Shown here one piece after another: positions 47,157 through 57,068 of a stretch of 64,000 nt of DNA. Origin of the DNA: Aphrophora alni (lineage: Eukaryota; Arthropoda; Insecta; Hemiptera; Aphrophoridae); NCBI GenBank assembly GCA_963513935.1, contig OY740768.1, forward strand, positions 13,127,993-13,191,992, given 5' to 3'. The first letter of the stretch is position 1; every line of letters starts with the position of its first letter. Position numbers and translations under genes: made by a program. The notes beneath the pieces are model-generated. The model had not been told where the DNA came from. It saw nothing but the letters and a program-made list of their open reading frames with translations, and did not search any database.

Positions 47157-47345
47157 TAATTCAACAGTTTAGGTCGTCTTGTCAATCAATTAAGATCACC
47201 TACACCGGGTGAAGTTTTTTTCAGTGCAATTTAATAATTTCCGATCTGTGGTAAAGTAGAGGGTTGGTCCACTTTAAACAATCCGTGTTTTCCACGATTG
47301 GAAGTTGAAAACACATTTGAAAATGTTATTACCGTATTAGTGTTA
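47157..47345 (+). mobile_element. Diverged relative of the 46.3-kb SINE
   Basis: CCACTTTAAACAATCCGTG and TCCACGATTGGAAGTTGAAA match the SINE body, and AGTTTAGGTCGTC recalls its head. Boxes are lost. Confidence 0.5.
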
Positions 47346-47660
47346 ACTTAAAAAATTACTATGCCTAAAATAAATCCAACAACCATATAAGACATAAACT
47401 TATGTACATTCTGAAATGAAAATATATAATAGAAATATTGGTTGGTAGAAGTTTTCTGGACCCCTTACACAGCTTACATTAAATGTTTAATTTTCAGCCA
47501 CAATGTATGATGAATCCATCGGCAGTCTTCGAAATACACAATATTTTATTAATCTGAAATTTCCATGAATTGAATTCATATACAAACACTCATTTCCTGC
47601 ATTATATTAAAAGGTAATGTAAATAATTTAATATTTTCCAATCTCCTTTTGTAATAAGAG

Positions 47661-48737
47661 TCAATCCCATTACATTAAATTATTTGTTTTTGCTTTTAAG
47701 TTACATTTTAAATACATAATAAAAGTGCTGGACATGGCCGATAACCGTCTACCTAATATTTTATCCAAAGAAATAATTAGAAAAAATCTATTTTGGTTTC
47801 GAGAGTGGCAGTATTTGGCTGAAAGGCATTCTGTGCCGTTATCAGCTGATGCGAGACTATGGCGGGGACTGATGACCTTATGGCAAGCGATAAGGGACGA
47901 TGCTAGGCAGAAATGTATACAAGCCGCTAGGACAAGTCAGTACCATGCCTTATACAGAGAGGTAGACTATGACCTTGGCAATAAAACTTATTTTAGAGAG
48001 GAATTTAATTCAAAATTAATTGGATGGGTTTTCAAATGTAGGGGAGATTTGCTTCATTTAAATTATAAACCTTGGATCAGGGAACAAAATTATAATTGCT
48101 CTCTTTGTAATTTAAATCAGTTCGAGGATACATACCATTTTATCGGAAAATGTCCAATTTTAAAGGATTTCAGATTTAGGTGGTTTAAAACCCATGAACT
48201 AAGTAAGGAAGAGGTTTTAAAGTATTTAAATGGGCACGATTGGGTGCGGCTTGCAAAATTTTCTCAACAAGCTTGGCAATACAGATGGGCTTTAATTCAA
48301 GAATTTAATTTCTAATTCTTATCGGGACGTCTATACATTTTTTAACTTTTGTTTCCACATGTTTTCCAAATTGTAAGATATTTTCCGTTTTGTAATTTAA
48401 TACCGTAAATATAAATTTTTTTAAGATTTAATTTTGATGCAAATATTGGTAGTCCAGATTTGTTTTTAAATACATGTTTTCTAAAGTTATTTGTTTCTTA
48501 TTAATATCATCAAATGTGTCAATTTCTTTGATGTAATATGTGATTGTGTTTGAAAATTTCTACCCAACCAAGCAGACAGCCTAATCAGCTATGCTTTTAA
48601 AATGCAATTATAAATATTTTAAGTTTATGGTGTAGAACAAGTTTATTAATATAAAATTTAACAAATATTGTGATGGAATATTTTTGTTGCAAAATAAAGC
48701 ATTTTTTCATTTCATTTCATTCAATCCCATTACATTA
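47661..48737 (+). mobile_element. 5'-truncated LINE with 17-bp target duplication
   Basis: TCAATCCCATTACATTA occurs exactly at 47661-47677 and 48721-48737. The insert between them starts inside coding sequence and ends in a short (TTTCA)-type tail just before the second duplication, the hallmarks of target-primed reverse transcription. It includes a C-terminal ORF2 fragment and about 400 bp of 3' untranslated sequence. Confidence 0.9.
47725..48315 (+). CDS. LINE ORF2 C-terminal fragment with CCHC motif
   Basis: About 196 residues in an uninterrupted frame. Residues 125-143 (CSLCNLNQFEDTYHFIGKC) form C-x2-C-x9-H-x4-C, the zinc-knuckle-like motif common at the C-terminus of LINE reverse transcriptases after the catalytic domain, and the W/R-rich flanks fit as well. 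The first ATG is at 47734; coding sequence before it is lost by 5' truncation, so no start is authentic. Reverse transcriptase and endonuclease are missing. Intact reading and a perfect duplication point to a recent insertion. The clade cannot be told from this fragment. Confidence 0.75.
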   Translation: MLDMADNRLPNILSKEIIRKNLFWFREWQYLAERHSVPLSADARLWRGLMTLWQAIRDDARQKCIQAARTSQYHALYREVDYDLGNKTYFREEFNSKLIGWVFKCRGDLLHLNYKPWIREQNYNCSLCNLNQFEDTYHFIGKCPILKDFRFRWFKTHELSKEEVLKYLNGHDWVRLAKFSQQAWQYRWALIQEFNF

Positions 48738-48829
48738 TGTTATCAACCGTAGGCCTAACGTATTTATAATACAAGTCGATGGTCGCCATTATGATACTTA
48801 ATCCTGTAAATATAATGTCCAAAAGTTGG

Positions 48830-49040
48830 TTTCTAAACTGTGTTAGAGGAGTCCACAACCCAGTAGGGTAAATTTGTTTAGAACTATTGTTCACAGTTTC
48901 TGAATCTCGTAATCGTGTATATTACTACTTTCTTGACGTCAGGTAGGCTCTGGTGGACTTTGTAGATATTTAAAGTTTTTACTCTCTTTGCTTGTATCGT
49001 AGACTGACCTCGAAGCTAGGACTCGCTACGCTTGTCTCAG
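48830..49040 (+). repeat. Dispersed repeat S, copy 2
   Basis: AAATTTGTTTAGAACTATTG, TCTGAATCTCGTAATCGTGT, CTTGACGTCAGGTAGGCTCT and TGGACTTTGTAGAT match 46600 and 62160 in order. Confidence 0.55.
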
Positions 49041-50008
49041 TGATTTACCATGAAACGTAAAGATTGTTTAAAAAATAGGTAAAAAATTGTATTTGATATT
49101 TTAAAACGAAAAATAAAGTTTTAAAAACTTTGTCCATACATCGTACGTCTACTTAGAAAGACATTCGTTACATAATTCAAAAGTCGACGCATTTGTTCCT
49201 AACTGTATAAAAACATACAAACAGCAGACGAAATTCCATGCAGTCGTGTGAAAAAAGGACCTTGCTTAGCTTTGCCCGATATACGTAATAGTAATGTAAG
49301 GCTAACGATCTTGCATTAGGTTGGCAACCGTGGTTAGTTAATTCAATTCCCAATTGACTGTTACACAGAACTGCGCTGGGACCAGTTAATATGCACAGAC
49401 CTGACCACCAGATCATCATATAATGGTAAATATATAGACCTATAGTGTAATCATTAAACCAAAACTTCTCTACTCCTTTCCCTGTGTTTGTTTATTGGGA
49501 CACAATCTTTTGGAATCATACTTTGTTTATTAAAACTTTTGGAATCTTACTTTAGATATAGAATCTACTTTTTAGTATAATTTATTTTTATCTCCTCTCC
49601 ATAGCAGGAGCTGTGAGAAGGGTCATTTCCAAAAACACCAAAGAGGTTCGTTTGGTCATCATCACTTTGAAGGTCTGGAGTAGAGAAAAATAGCTACAAG
49701 AAATGGTAATTCCGTTAAGTTAATCTAAAATGACTGCGTGACAAAATTGAAAACAGAGCTTCGATCAGTTTTTTAACAAAATAATTATTATGATTTAAAG
49801 CTTCTTTTGGGGTAGCTTGATGTAAAGCGGTAATTTTATAGCCAAAATTATAATTTGGAAGTTTTAAAGTGAAATAATTTCAAAAATTAACCATTTCAAT
49901 AATAATACTTATTGCTGTCAACAACATGAAATTTAGTAATTTCATCTTAAAGAGAAAGATTTAAATGTTATTCAGACAAAAACTTATCAATAACTATCAC
50001 TTTCTAAA
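49041..50008. other. Stretch without recognisable gene
   Basis: The 80-codon minus-strand frame at 49177-49419 has no recognisable content. Confidence 0.4.
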
Positions 50009-50040
50009 AAAATAAATAAATAAATAAATAAATAAAAATA
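50009..50040. repeat. (AAAT)n microsatellite
   Basis: About seven tetranucleotide units. Confidence 0.85.
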
Positions 50041-50240
50041 AAAAAGAACTAAAAATAAAGACCCCTAGTCCTCGAATACTTTAATACCACCAGGGTTGAA
50101 ATAAAACGAGCTTTAATTAAGTGAGAGATAGGAAACATTAATGGGAGAGATCTAACTTAAAACTACATGTAAACCGTGTGGATCCAACTAGGACCCTTTA
50201 GGATTGCCAAGCCCGTACTCCTATAATTGAGCCCCTGAGG
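50041..50240 (+). repeat. Interspersed repeat, copy H
   Basis: CCTAGTCCTCGAATACTTTA, a shortened AAATAAAACGAG block, GTGGATCCAACTAGGACCC, GGATTGCCAAGCCCGTACTC and GAGCCCCTGAGGG. It abuts the 102-bp array that follows. Confidence 0.8.
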
Positions 50241-50260
50241 GAGGAAGTATATAAAGAGAC

Positions 50261-51260
50261 TTCTATTTAGATAGGTTTTGACAATGTCATTACTGATATC
50301 TCAAACAATGAAAGTTCTATAATATAAATTTGAAGTGCACTGTACCTACTCATGAATATTCTATTTAGATAGTTAGGTTTTGACAATGTCATTACTGATA
50401 TCTCAAACAATGAAAGTTCTATAATATAAATTTGAAGTGCACTGTACCTACTCATGAATATTCTATTTATATAGTTAGGTTTTGACAATGTCATTACTGA
50501 TATCTCAAACAATGAAAGTTCTATAATATAAATTTGAAGTGCACTGTATCTACTCATGAATATTCTATTTAGATAGTTAGGTTTTGACAATGTCATTACT
50601 GATATCTCAAACAATGAAAGTTCTATAATATAAATTTGAAGTGCACTGTACCTACTCATGAATATTCTATTTAGATAGTTAGGTTTTGACAATGTCATTA
50701 CTGATATCTCAAACAATGAAAGTTCTATAATATAAATTTGAAGTGCACTGTACCTACTCATGAATATTCTATTTATATAGTTAGGTTTTGACAATGTCAT
50801 TACTGATATCTCAAACAATGAAAGTTGTATAATATAAATTTGAAGTGCACTGTACCTACTCATGAATATTCTATTTATATAGTTAGGTTTTGACAATGTC
50901 ATTACTGATATCTCAAACAATGAAAGTTCTATAATATAAATTTGAAGTGCACTGTATCTACTCATGAATATTCTATTTAGATAGTTAGGTTTTGACAATG
51001 TCATTACTGATATCTCAAACAATGAAAGTTCTATAATATAAATTTGAAGTGCACTGTACCTACTCATGAATATTCTATTAAGATAGTTAGGTTTTGACAA
51101 TGTCATTACTGATATCTCAAACAATGAAAGTTCTATAATATAAATTTGAAGTGCACTCTATCTACTTATGAATATTCTATTTAGATAGTTAGGTTTTGAC
51201 AATGTCATTACTGATATCTCAAACAATGAAAGTTCTATAATATAAATTTGAAGTGCACTG
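50261..51260. repeat. Tandem array, about ten copies of a 102-bp unit
   Basis: Unit landmarks: TTCTATTTAGATAGTTAGG, TTTTGACAATGTCATTACTG, ATATCTCAAACAATGAAAG and ATTTGAAGTGCACTGTACC. Spacing is 102 bp throughout, except for a 4-bp deletion in the first unit. Copies differ by a few single bases. Because 102 is divisible by three, the minus strand stays open for 285 codons (50267-51124) as a 34-residue repeat; that frame is a consequence of the array. Confidence 0.95.
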
Positions 51261-51360
51261 ACTACTCCTAAGACACTTTCATTATTGTAAGAACTCAAAT
51301 AAAATCTTCTAGATCACAAAATACTCAAGAAGGAGCATTAATTTACAATAATTTGTTCAG

Positions 51361-51460
51361 TTCACTGTCATTAGGGTTTGTGTGCACGTAGCAGCTGAGG
51401 ATATCATTGAAATGTCGTCTTGTATTTATGTTTCACGAATAAAATGGTGGAAAACTGTGT
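51361..51460 (+). mobile_element. PLE-like 3' tail, same subfamily as 26.4 kb
   Basis: CACTGTCATTAGGGTTTGTG, TGCACGTAGCAGCTGAGGAT and a downstream AATAAAATGGTGG recur from 26400-26500. The ribozyme-like motif is shortened. It follows the 102-bp array by about 100 bp. Confidence 0.6.
51391..51420 (+). ncRNA. Hammerhead-like motif with deleted stem II
   Basis: CTGAGGA at 51395-51401, then only TATCATT before GAAA at 51409-51412, then TGTCGTC. Compared with 26431-26464, about 9 bases of stem II are gone, so it cannot fold as a normal core. Confidence 0.45.
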
Positions 51461-52447
51461 TTTCATTCATTTTGTTAATAATTTATTTGTTAAAAATTGC
51501 TTTGTATTGTTTTGATAAATGCTATTGTAAACTTTTTTTCATTGTCCGCCATTTTAGATTACTTCAACGAAGTTATATTTTATTCTACACACCAAGGCAT
51601 TTCAAATGATCATCCTCAAAATATTTTGAGTTGATCCCACGAGCTGAGGGTAAAAAAGTGATTATACAAAAAATTTAATGTTATAACTAACCTAATATTC
51701 ACAAAGTTAACATTTGTTTCATTCCAATTATTTTCACAAATAAAACGGGACCTGGGATGTATAGCACACTGCTCTAAATTTGAAATTGAAATATGATTTC
51801 CCTAAAACGCTCTTAAGTTCCGTTCAGGAATATTTGAACGATGAATCGCAATCACTTTCTCAGAGAGAGAGGGGGGGAAGACAGATTGATGTCATTTCCT
51901 CTTTGTGACAGATGTGACGGAAGGATGTTTAAAGATATTGTTTGTATCAACAATTCATGGCCGTCATTTAGTTTAATGTATTGCCGAATTCGGGAGAGAA
52001 AAAGGTTTTTCAGTAGAAATAGAATAATAAGTGCTCCTTTACTTTACTGAAGCCAAAAATGGAATACACATAAAAGAGTGACAAATGAAGAAACGTAGAC
52101 ATAAACTAGCTAGGAGAGTCAACGCACGTAGAGCCTTTTCGGCACAACGCACAGACCCTTACCTCAGAAGAAGAAAGGGTAATAATATCCACCACTTTCA
52201 CACCTATACTACCATGAAACCTTCCCACACACGATACTCCTCTACCCAACATTTATTTGCCGGCAGCGCCCGTTACCCATGAAAATAAAGACAAATGTTC
52301 ATATAAACATAAGTCCGAAAACGCTTAGTTTCCTGTCTGTCCGCCATTTTCTTTTTATATCTTTGGAAACAGATTAGATATTGAGTACAGATCTGGATTC
52401 ATTTTTTCTCAAAAACCGTTAACTTTTCAAAATAGAAAAAGAGACAG
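51461..52447. other. Stretch without recognisable gene
   Basis: Frames at 51841-52050 and 52085-52282 (basic) have no recognisable domain. Confidence 0.4.
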
Positions 52448-52696
52448 AATATTTTCCTCCGCAACCTTCCATTCTTTGTATCCTAACTCCCACCCTCTAG
52501 TTTTAAGGTTTTCTGTTTTTTGTCTTTTTCTTCAGTCTGTAATACAGCCTCGTCAATGCCTTAGCAGGCGAAACCATTGGTCGGCTAGACTAATAAAAAG
52601 TGGATAGTACAAAATAAAAAATTGTGTTTTATTATCTTTAAACATGGAATTCCACCAAGAACCATCGGTCTCAACAGTAATGAAAATATTTTCCTC
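52448..52696 (+). mobile_element. PLE 3' tail, single copy with 12-bp target duplication
   Basis: AATATTTTCCTC at 52448-52459 and 52685-52696 flanks a 225-bp insert. The insert matches 19336-19546 closely, from CAACCTTCCATTCTTTGTAT to the 3' end CTCAACAGTAATG. It includes the hammerhead-like motif and has a small TGTTTTTTGTCTTT insertion relative to the other copy. No coding part. Confidence 0.9.
52548..52586 (+). ncRNA. Hammerhead-like motif
   Basis: Identical to 19408-19446: GCC, UCGUCAAU, GCCT-TAGC-AGGC, GAAA, CC-ATT-GG, UC, GGC. Confidence 0.5.
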
Positions 52697-52883
52697 TCCT
52701 AAGAGTAGAACACGTCCTGTTTCTTCCTGTCTATAACCTGACTAGGATTCTTCCTAAATACTTTACAACACCAATGAGAACGTTGTGACCAAACACCTAA
52801 TAAAGCTCTCTTTAAGCACGTTGCGTAACCATCAAACAGTTACTTCACATTCGCAAAGGTGTTCCTTTCCTGAACCTCCGTTT

Positions 52884-53115
52884 TTTTTCTTCTTGTTCCT
52901 TAAAAGCGAAAACTTCTCCCTTTATAAAAAATTAAAAAATGAAGAATAACACACAAAAAAGACCACCTAAAATACACAAATAACGCTAGGATCCGGAAAA
53001 AAATAGTTGGTCAAGAGACACCTGATATAAAAGATAAAAAAGAGGGATCTAACTCAAGACTACAAGGAAAAAATGTACATCCAGCTAGGTCTCCTTGGGA
53101 TTGACTCTTACCCCT
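52884..53115 (+). repeat. Interspersed repeat, copy I
   Basis: TTGTTCCTTAAAAGCGAAAA, CTTCTCCCTTTATAAAAAA, AACGCTAGGATCCGGAAAAA, TTGGTCAAGAGACACCTGAT, GGATCTAACTCAAGACTACA and GTACATCCAGCTAGGTCTCC in family order. Confidence 0.8.
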
Positions 53116-53599
53116 ACTCACTAACGATGATTGTAATGTGTTACTCAGCTACATAGAGGCGTTCTCCATGAAGTTCAGTTTAAACTGTACAATGGACATA
53201 AACATATCGCAATTAGTAAAACAACATCAGACCTGAAGGCAAACACTGTTGGTTTAACGAAACATATTTACATAAACTCTGTAACATGTATTACTTTACA
53301 TTATTGTAATATAATGATGGCATATTTCCAACAGTCTTGTTAGCAGTTAACCTCATTGTTATTATGGGTCGTACTTTTTTATTTCAATTACTGTACTCCC
53401 CTACACAAAATGTCATGTTCCTATCTTTTGTGACCGCTATCGTGTTTACGTACAGATGCCAACGACGACGGACGGACGGCATGTGGAACTCACTTTTGGG
53501 TTTACTGAAGCTATATAAAGTCAAACACGAATGTCGAAGTTCTTTGCGACCACCAAACTTACCTTATATTTCGGTATACTGAGTAGGTAATAATATAAT
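53116..53599. other. Stretch without recognisable gene
   Basis: Contains an 81-codon frame (53337-53582) with a hydrophobic start and no recognisable family. Confidence 0.4.
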
Positions 53600-53680
53600 A
53601 ATCATATAGGTGTAGTTTTAAATAACCTAATGCACGTTTCGATAAAATAGTTATCATCTTCAGAAGGTTTTACTACTAAA
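53600..53680 (-). mobile_element. Possible PLE tail, single copy
   Basis: A hammerhead-like motif with A+T-rich sequence downstream on the minus strand. Edges are not visible. Confidence 0.35.
53631..53663 (-). ncRNA. Hammerhead-like motif
   Basis: Minus strand: CTGAAGA (53663-53657), one unpaired U, stem II GAUAA-CUAUUU-UUAUC (five pairs, loop approximate), GAAAC (53640-53636), then GTGCA, in which the expected U before the cleavage base is C. Confidence 0.45.
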
Positions 53681-54160
53681 GTGGTATGTATTATTTGTAG
53701 TTTAGTAGTGAACCTACTAACAATTACAATTACTGTGTTTTAGTTTTTATTGTTTTAACCGTGGTTAAAGGTGATATCAATTATTAAATGAAAGTAATCG
53801 TAGTGCTTGTGGAATTTATATCGAGAAATACAATGGTTAGGTGAGACACTTTGTGCAATTCTGTTGCGCCGGTTATTTGGGTTTCCTTCGTCTTTACAAG
53901 ATAGTATGTGCAGACATTATAACCAAATCGTTGAAAGTAGTAATATTGAAATTGTTAGTATTATGTACGAGAAAATAAAGCTATTCAAAATTGTGGTGAT
54001 TAGTCACCATTCCTCCCCCCTCCCCTTCGCTATCTTGTATGTAAGCCTGGGACTAGACAACGAACGAATAGTGTTCCAACCACGAGTGAGGGCAGACGTC
54101 TGCACAGGGTTCTTCTTTGCTTTGTTTTTAGTGCCGTAATATTTAAACATGCCTAGCTAA
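53681..54160. other. Stretch without recognisable gene
   Basis: The 110-codon frame at 53807-54139 begins with GTG and has no recognisable domain. Treated as chance. Confidence 0.35.
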
Positions 54161-54170
54161 AACCCAAGGA

Positions 54171-54281
54171 GTAGGGCCGGTACGGCCCTAGGGTTTATAT
54201 CTGGGCGGATCGCGTTTTTGTAATCTTAATATTATTAGTTGAACTAATACACGGCCATGATAGGCCTTTCGTATTAGTCCG
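54171..54281. repeat. Two strong short hairpins
   Basis: TAGGGCCG-GTA-CGGCCCTA at 54172-54190 is a perfect 8-bp stem. ACTAATAC...CGGCC with GGCC...GTATTAGT at 54243-54278 forms a second stem with small internal asymmetry. Both are GC-rich islands in AT-rich DNA. Purpose unknown. Confidence 0.6.
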
Positions 54282-54744
54282 ACAGGTTGTGTCAATACAA
54301 TGTACTTAAGATTAATATTGGTTTTAGTGTAGAATGGTTATTTTTAGTAAAATATTTTTTAGAATTTCATCGTCAAAAATGGCTAGCCTAGATTGAGATT
54401 CGCCCAGTGTACTTATATTAATTTTATCACGCGATCTGATGACCCGCCAACGCATAATAAAGTAGATCCACGTACCCCACAAACCCTACCTTCGCAAAAT
54501 ATAACCACAAATATGAAAAAATTAAAAGTCTTCTTTCGGAGGATTTGGCGGGAAAGGTGACCGCCCCTGGCGCAACTTCTGGGGGGAAGAGGGCGTAGTG
54601 GTGAAAACTAGGCGCTGTAAAAAGAATCGTAACTTGCTTGTGGAAATTTTGTCACTTATAAATTGTTTTAAAATCTCTTTTTATTTTATATTGATAAACA
54701 AAAAACATTGTTATATTTAGAGAGTTTCTGAAAAGAAACTTGCA
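54282..54744. other. Stretch without recognisable gene
   Basis: Nothing recognised. Confidence 0.4.
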
Positions 54745-54965
54745 TACCCCCAAGGATCTTATCTGGACCTACTTTTTTTCAATTAGTCTTGTGTCAAATC
54801 CTTTTCTTTCATCTTTCCTTATTAGTTCTTTCTTTACCAACCCTTGTTCTTTTGTGACCTGGCACTATTAGAGTATTCGAGGGATAAGGGATGTATATAA
54901 GTTCTTTCCTTCCTTTTTTTATAAGGTGATGATTACTGGGAGGAGGTTTCACCATTAAACAATAA
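54745..54965 (-). repeat. Interspersed repeat, copy J
   Basis: Inverted landmarks: CCAAGGATCTTATCTGGACC, AACCCTTGTTCTTTTGTGAC, CTATTAGAGTATTCGAGGG, TTTTTTATAAGGTGATGATT and AGGTTTCACCATTAAACAA. Confidence 0.8.
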
Positions 54966-56822
54966 CCAAAAAAATCCAAATAAACTTGCACCTTTCCCTC
55001 TACCTTTGTTATTAATTAAGATAACTAACAAGACTGCTTCCATGAACCCGCGTTTTAAATAATGGACTTCAAGAAGTAGAGGGGCAGACGATATGTAACG
55101 TATGGTCATGTGATACATCAATTTAAAGGGCTCGATGAGACAAGACAAATTATACAAAAACCAAATCTGTTCTGTCCCCGTAACTAAAATGGCGCCCGTC
55201 AATGTGATTGTATTAAAATAGCTAAAAAGGCAATTGTATCTCCTCACCTTAACTTTATTATTATTTAGAATTTTCTTAGGAAAGAGAGGTTACCTCAAAA
55301 ACTCCTAATTTTAAGATACTGTATTAGGTCCTTAGGGTGTGGGTGAAATCTCCTTAAGTCTAAAATTATAAAATAGAAGCAACCCCTCGCTACAAATAAC
55401 ATTGCCGCAAACCGTGCTAGTTGATTTTCCACCAACCTGTTTCGTTAAACGATTGAAGTTGTGCCTTTTTAAAAGAAAACGCAAAGCAGACTGAAAATTG
55501 AACTACTTTAAGTAGCACATATTCAAAGGTATGAAATAGCAGAAGTATTTTCTCACTTTAAATCGTGTGATAAAACGAAAGCAAATATCTGCCTATTTTT
55601 GATCAAGGTATCGAAAAATAATAAACGTTTGTAGCCTACCTTTAAAAAAAAAAAAATAATAAAAAAAAATAAAAAAAATAATAAAATACTTACAAAATTC
55701 GCTTTCGCATACTAATGACTTATTCAATTTAAATAAACATACTTTGGTAGTTTTTCAAAAGCCTGTAATTCTATAGATGGGGAAAAAGCTCTTACTGAAA
55801 CTAAAACTAATTGGTCTTCATGCATTCATTGATACACACATACAAGTTGAATGAGAGTAATATCATGTTTTACATAAAATCTCAGGACATATTAAGAAAT
55901 ACTACGAGAGAAAGGTTTTTATTTTTTTATCATGTAAAACCTTTCGGTAGGAAGATTTAGACAAAAGTATAAATTTAATTTTCTTTTTCTCGTTTACGTT
56001 ATATTGAGAAAGTTTTGTAAAGGTTCAAAAAACCGATCTCAAGTTTTTCCACGGAAATGTAGTTTTTCGAATTAAAAAAAAAAAAAGTGGTTAGCAGCTT
56101 ATTTTAATGATTCAGAGGTATACAACAAAATCTAAATTTCTAATATATCAAAATTGGCTGTAACGAGAACCCAAACAAATCATATATTTCCAGTTCGGTA
56201 AAATGTTGGTTTTAGGCCTGTTGATAAAATCCACAAAATATCTAATTTTTCAAAACCACCTCAACTGATTAAGTTCAAATTTTTGTGATATGGACCAAAC
56301 CAGTGCTATAAAGTATCCAGTAAAGAAAATTATGGTACAAGAGTAACTGAAAAAAAAATCATAAAAAATATTCGTTTATCATATCACAAAATATTGTTAA
56401 AGTCTCTTCTAGCGAGGTATATCTCCCATGACAAATACGTGGCTATAAAATCAATTTTTTCCCACAAATAAGTAGTGTGTTAGGCATATTTATAGACAGA
56501 TGATAAGCGTTCTTATTTTTATTAGCGTTTGGCCTTATAAATGGAAGTGCAATGTTTATTTATTGAGGCTTTGTGTCTGAAACTCTCTCCGAATGACACT
56601 AACTATAAACTGGCATCGTGGGAAATTTAGCCGAGATGAATCAGTGTGGTTGTTGAACGCTCTCCCTAACGTCAAATTACCTTTATTTTGTGGCTTTACT
56701 GATTCGACAGTAGAAAGTTAAACAATAAAATAAATTTGAATTCCAATTCTGTAAAAGTAAAATCCACTGGATTTCTTTCACAAAATTTATTTGTATAAGT
56801 GCTGTATTTTATTCCTTTTAAC
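54966..56822. other. Long stretch without recognisable gene
   Basis: A 104-codon minus-strand frame at 54933-55247 partly overlaps copy J and is unsupported. A-rich runs at 55643-55685. Nothing else recognised. Confidence 0.4.
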
Positions 56823-57068
56823 AATAAATTTTGACAGTATAACAAACACACAGAACACAATTCTCATAAAAAATACGCCTTAGTATCAGACGCGTTTCAA
56901 CTACAACGTCGTCCTCTTCAGTGATACATCAGCTACACCAACCAAACCACAACTCAAACCAGTCTGATACTTAGGCGTATTTTTTATGAGAATTATGTTC
57001 TGTGTGTTTGTTATACTGTATAGTTTTTCTCATAAGTCAAGCTCAACATTTAATATAATAAATTTTGA
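56823..57068. mobile_element. PLE-tail head-to-head pair with 12-bp target duplication
   Basis: AATAAATTTTGA at 56823-56834 and 57057-57068. Arms 56835-56891 (minus) and 56962-57019 (plus) are inverted copies containing GTCTGATAC, GGCGTATTTTTTATGAGAAT and GTTCTGTGTGTTTGTTATAC. The left copy continues inward through a hammerhead-like motif; the right copy begins at the GTC that is the predicted cleavage site. The right tail continues with AAGTCAAGCTCAACATTTAA, as at 9367. Confidence 0.8.
56883..56927 (-). ncRNA. Hammerhead-like motif with perfect stem I
   Basis: Minus strand: GTATCA (56927-56922), CTGAAGA (56921-56915), one extra G, imperfect stem II GACGAC-GUU-GUAGUU with one mismatch, GAAAC (56898-56894), loop GC, GUC (56891-56889), then TGATAC (56888-56883). 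GTATCA and TGATAC pair perfectly as a 6-bp stem I. All invariant core bases are present. This is one of the best ribozyme candidates in the window. Confidence 0.65.

Noticed and set aside
50267..51124. 285-codon minus-strand frame with 34-residue repeats as a repeat protein
   Set aside because: It is exactly the 102-bp tandem array read through. Frame openness follows from unit length divisible by three; base differences between units show no codon preference.
53807..54139. 110-codon plus-strand frame
   Set aside because: GTG start, no domain, no context.
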